A stretch of 64,000 nt of DNA, from positions 3,955,840 to 4,019,839 of the forward strand of contig QRFJ01000007.1 in assembly GCA_006176705.1 (NCBI GenBank), written 5' to 3'. A program made the translations under genes and the position numbers. Position 1 is the stretch's first letter. Each line of letters starts with the position of its first letter. Shown in pieces: positions 63,888 to 64,000 of the stretch. This DNA is from Cocos nucifera. Taxonomy: Eukaryota > Streptophyta > Magnoliopsida > Arecales > Arecaceae. The notes below the pieces were generated by a model, which worked only from the letters and a program-made list of their open reading frames with translations, was not told the DNA's origin and ran no database searches.

Positions 63888-63979
63888 CAGGGCAATTCTC
63901 CTTTGGCAAGAATAGCATGCAGTAGCAAGCGCGCAATGATCGCCATGCCTTGCACTCGTGCCAAAGGAGAATCACCCTG
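63888..63979 (-). ncRNA. MIR399: MIR399 precursor hairpin (phosphate-starvation microRNA)
   Basis: On the - strand the 3' arm (63908 down to 63888, 21 nt) begins TGCCAAAGGAGAATT and ends GCCCTG, matching mature miR399 as remembered from rice and other plants. The 5' arm (63979 down to 63959) begins CAGGGTGATTCTCC and ends TTTGGCA, pairing with only two mismatched or wobble positions. The loop is 50 nt, and pairing extends beyond the duplex (ATGAATAGCAGGG with CCCTGCCATTCG). Mature miR399 is always on the 3' arm, which supports the - strand. miR399 represses PHO2 (UBC24) in the leader of its mRNA and so raises phosphate uptake and transport under starvation. The promoter would lie beyond the right edge of the window. 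The + strand also folds, but its 3' arm (ATCACCC at the variable part) fits the canonical sequence less well. Confidence 0.88.
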
Positions 63980-64000
63980 CTATTCATAGACCTCACATGT

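Noticed and set aside
63888..63979. MIR399 on the + strand
   Set aside because: The + strand 3' arm differs from the canonical mature sequence at two positions, whereas the - strand 3' arm matches fully; small-RNA strand data would settle it.

Overview
This is a eukaryotic, flowering-plant nuclear window, most likely a monocot. Genes are split by canonical introns, several of them kilobases long. First exons are GC-rich (RAB GTPase, WRKY, Mpv17) while introns and spacers are AT-rich, and transposon debris is plentiful. The long introns and repeat style fit a palm-like genome, but that is inference from memory and not a taxonomic test. There are no operons, CRISPR arrays or bacterial features.

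Layout. 1-344: last exons of a ubiquitin-domain (UBTD-type) gene, + strand. 6101-15274: STICHEL-like AAA+/DnaX-type gene, + strand, 6 exons, 1216 aa. 18053-19194: RING-H2 E3 ligase, - strand, followed by a decayed tandem copy at about 19944-20066. 21983-26805: Mpv17/PMP22 membrane protein, - strand, 5 exons, with a GC-AG first intron. 28248-33523: degenerate Ty3/gypsy-like LTR retrotransposon lying on the - strand, flanked by CATAC target-site duplications and filled with tandem arrays. 35755-41381: sugar-phosphate/nucleotide-sugar translocator, + strand, 11 exons including a 13-nt microexon, 454 aa. 46714-51795: RABA1 (RAB11-type) small GTPase, + strand, 2 exons, 218 aa. 57820-58829: group IIe WRKY transcription factor, - strand, 3 exons, 274 aa, with a ~327-bp poly(A) tract beside it. 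63888-63979: a hairpin whose - strand 3' arm matches mature miR399, the phosphate-starvation microRNA.

Exon joins were worked out by hand from GT/AG sites, reading-frame continuity and remembered family sequences. All complete models close in frame (total coding length divisible by three, one terminal stop). The genes are independent housekeeping or regulatory loci; nothing suggests they form one pathway. The most valuable items are the MIR399 precursor, which an ORF-based annotation would miss, the structure of the LTR element, and several small-scale events: a 28-bp repeat-bounded deletion in the RING copy, a duplicated exon end with a dead splice donor in the STICHEL-like gene, and the microexon. 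I found no wholly new biological system.
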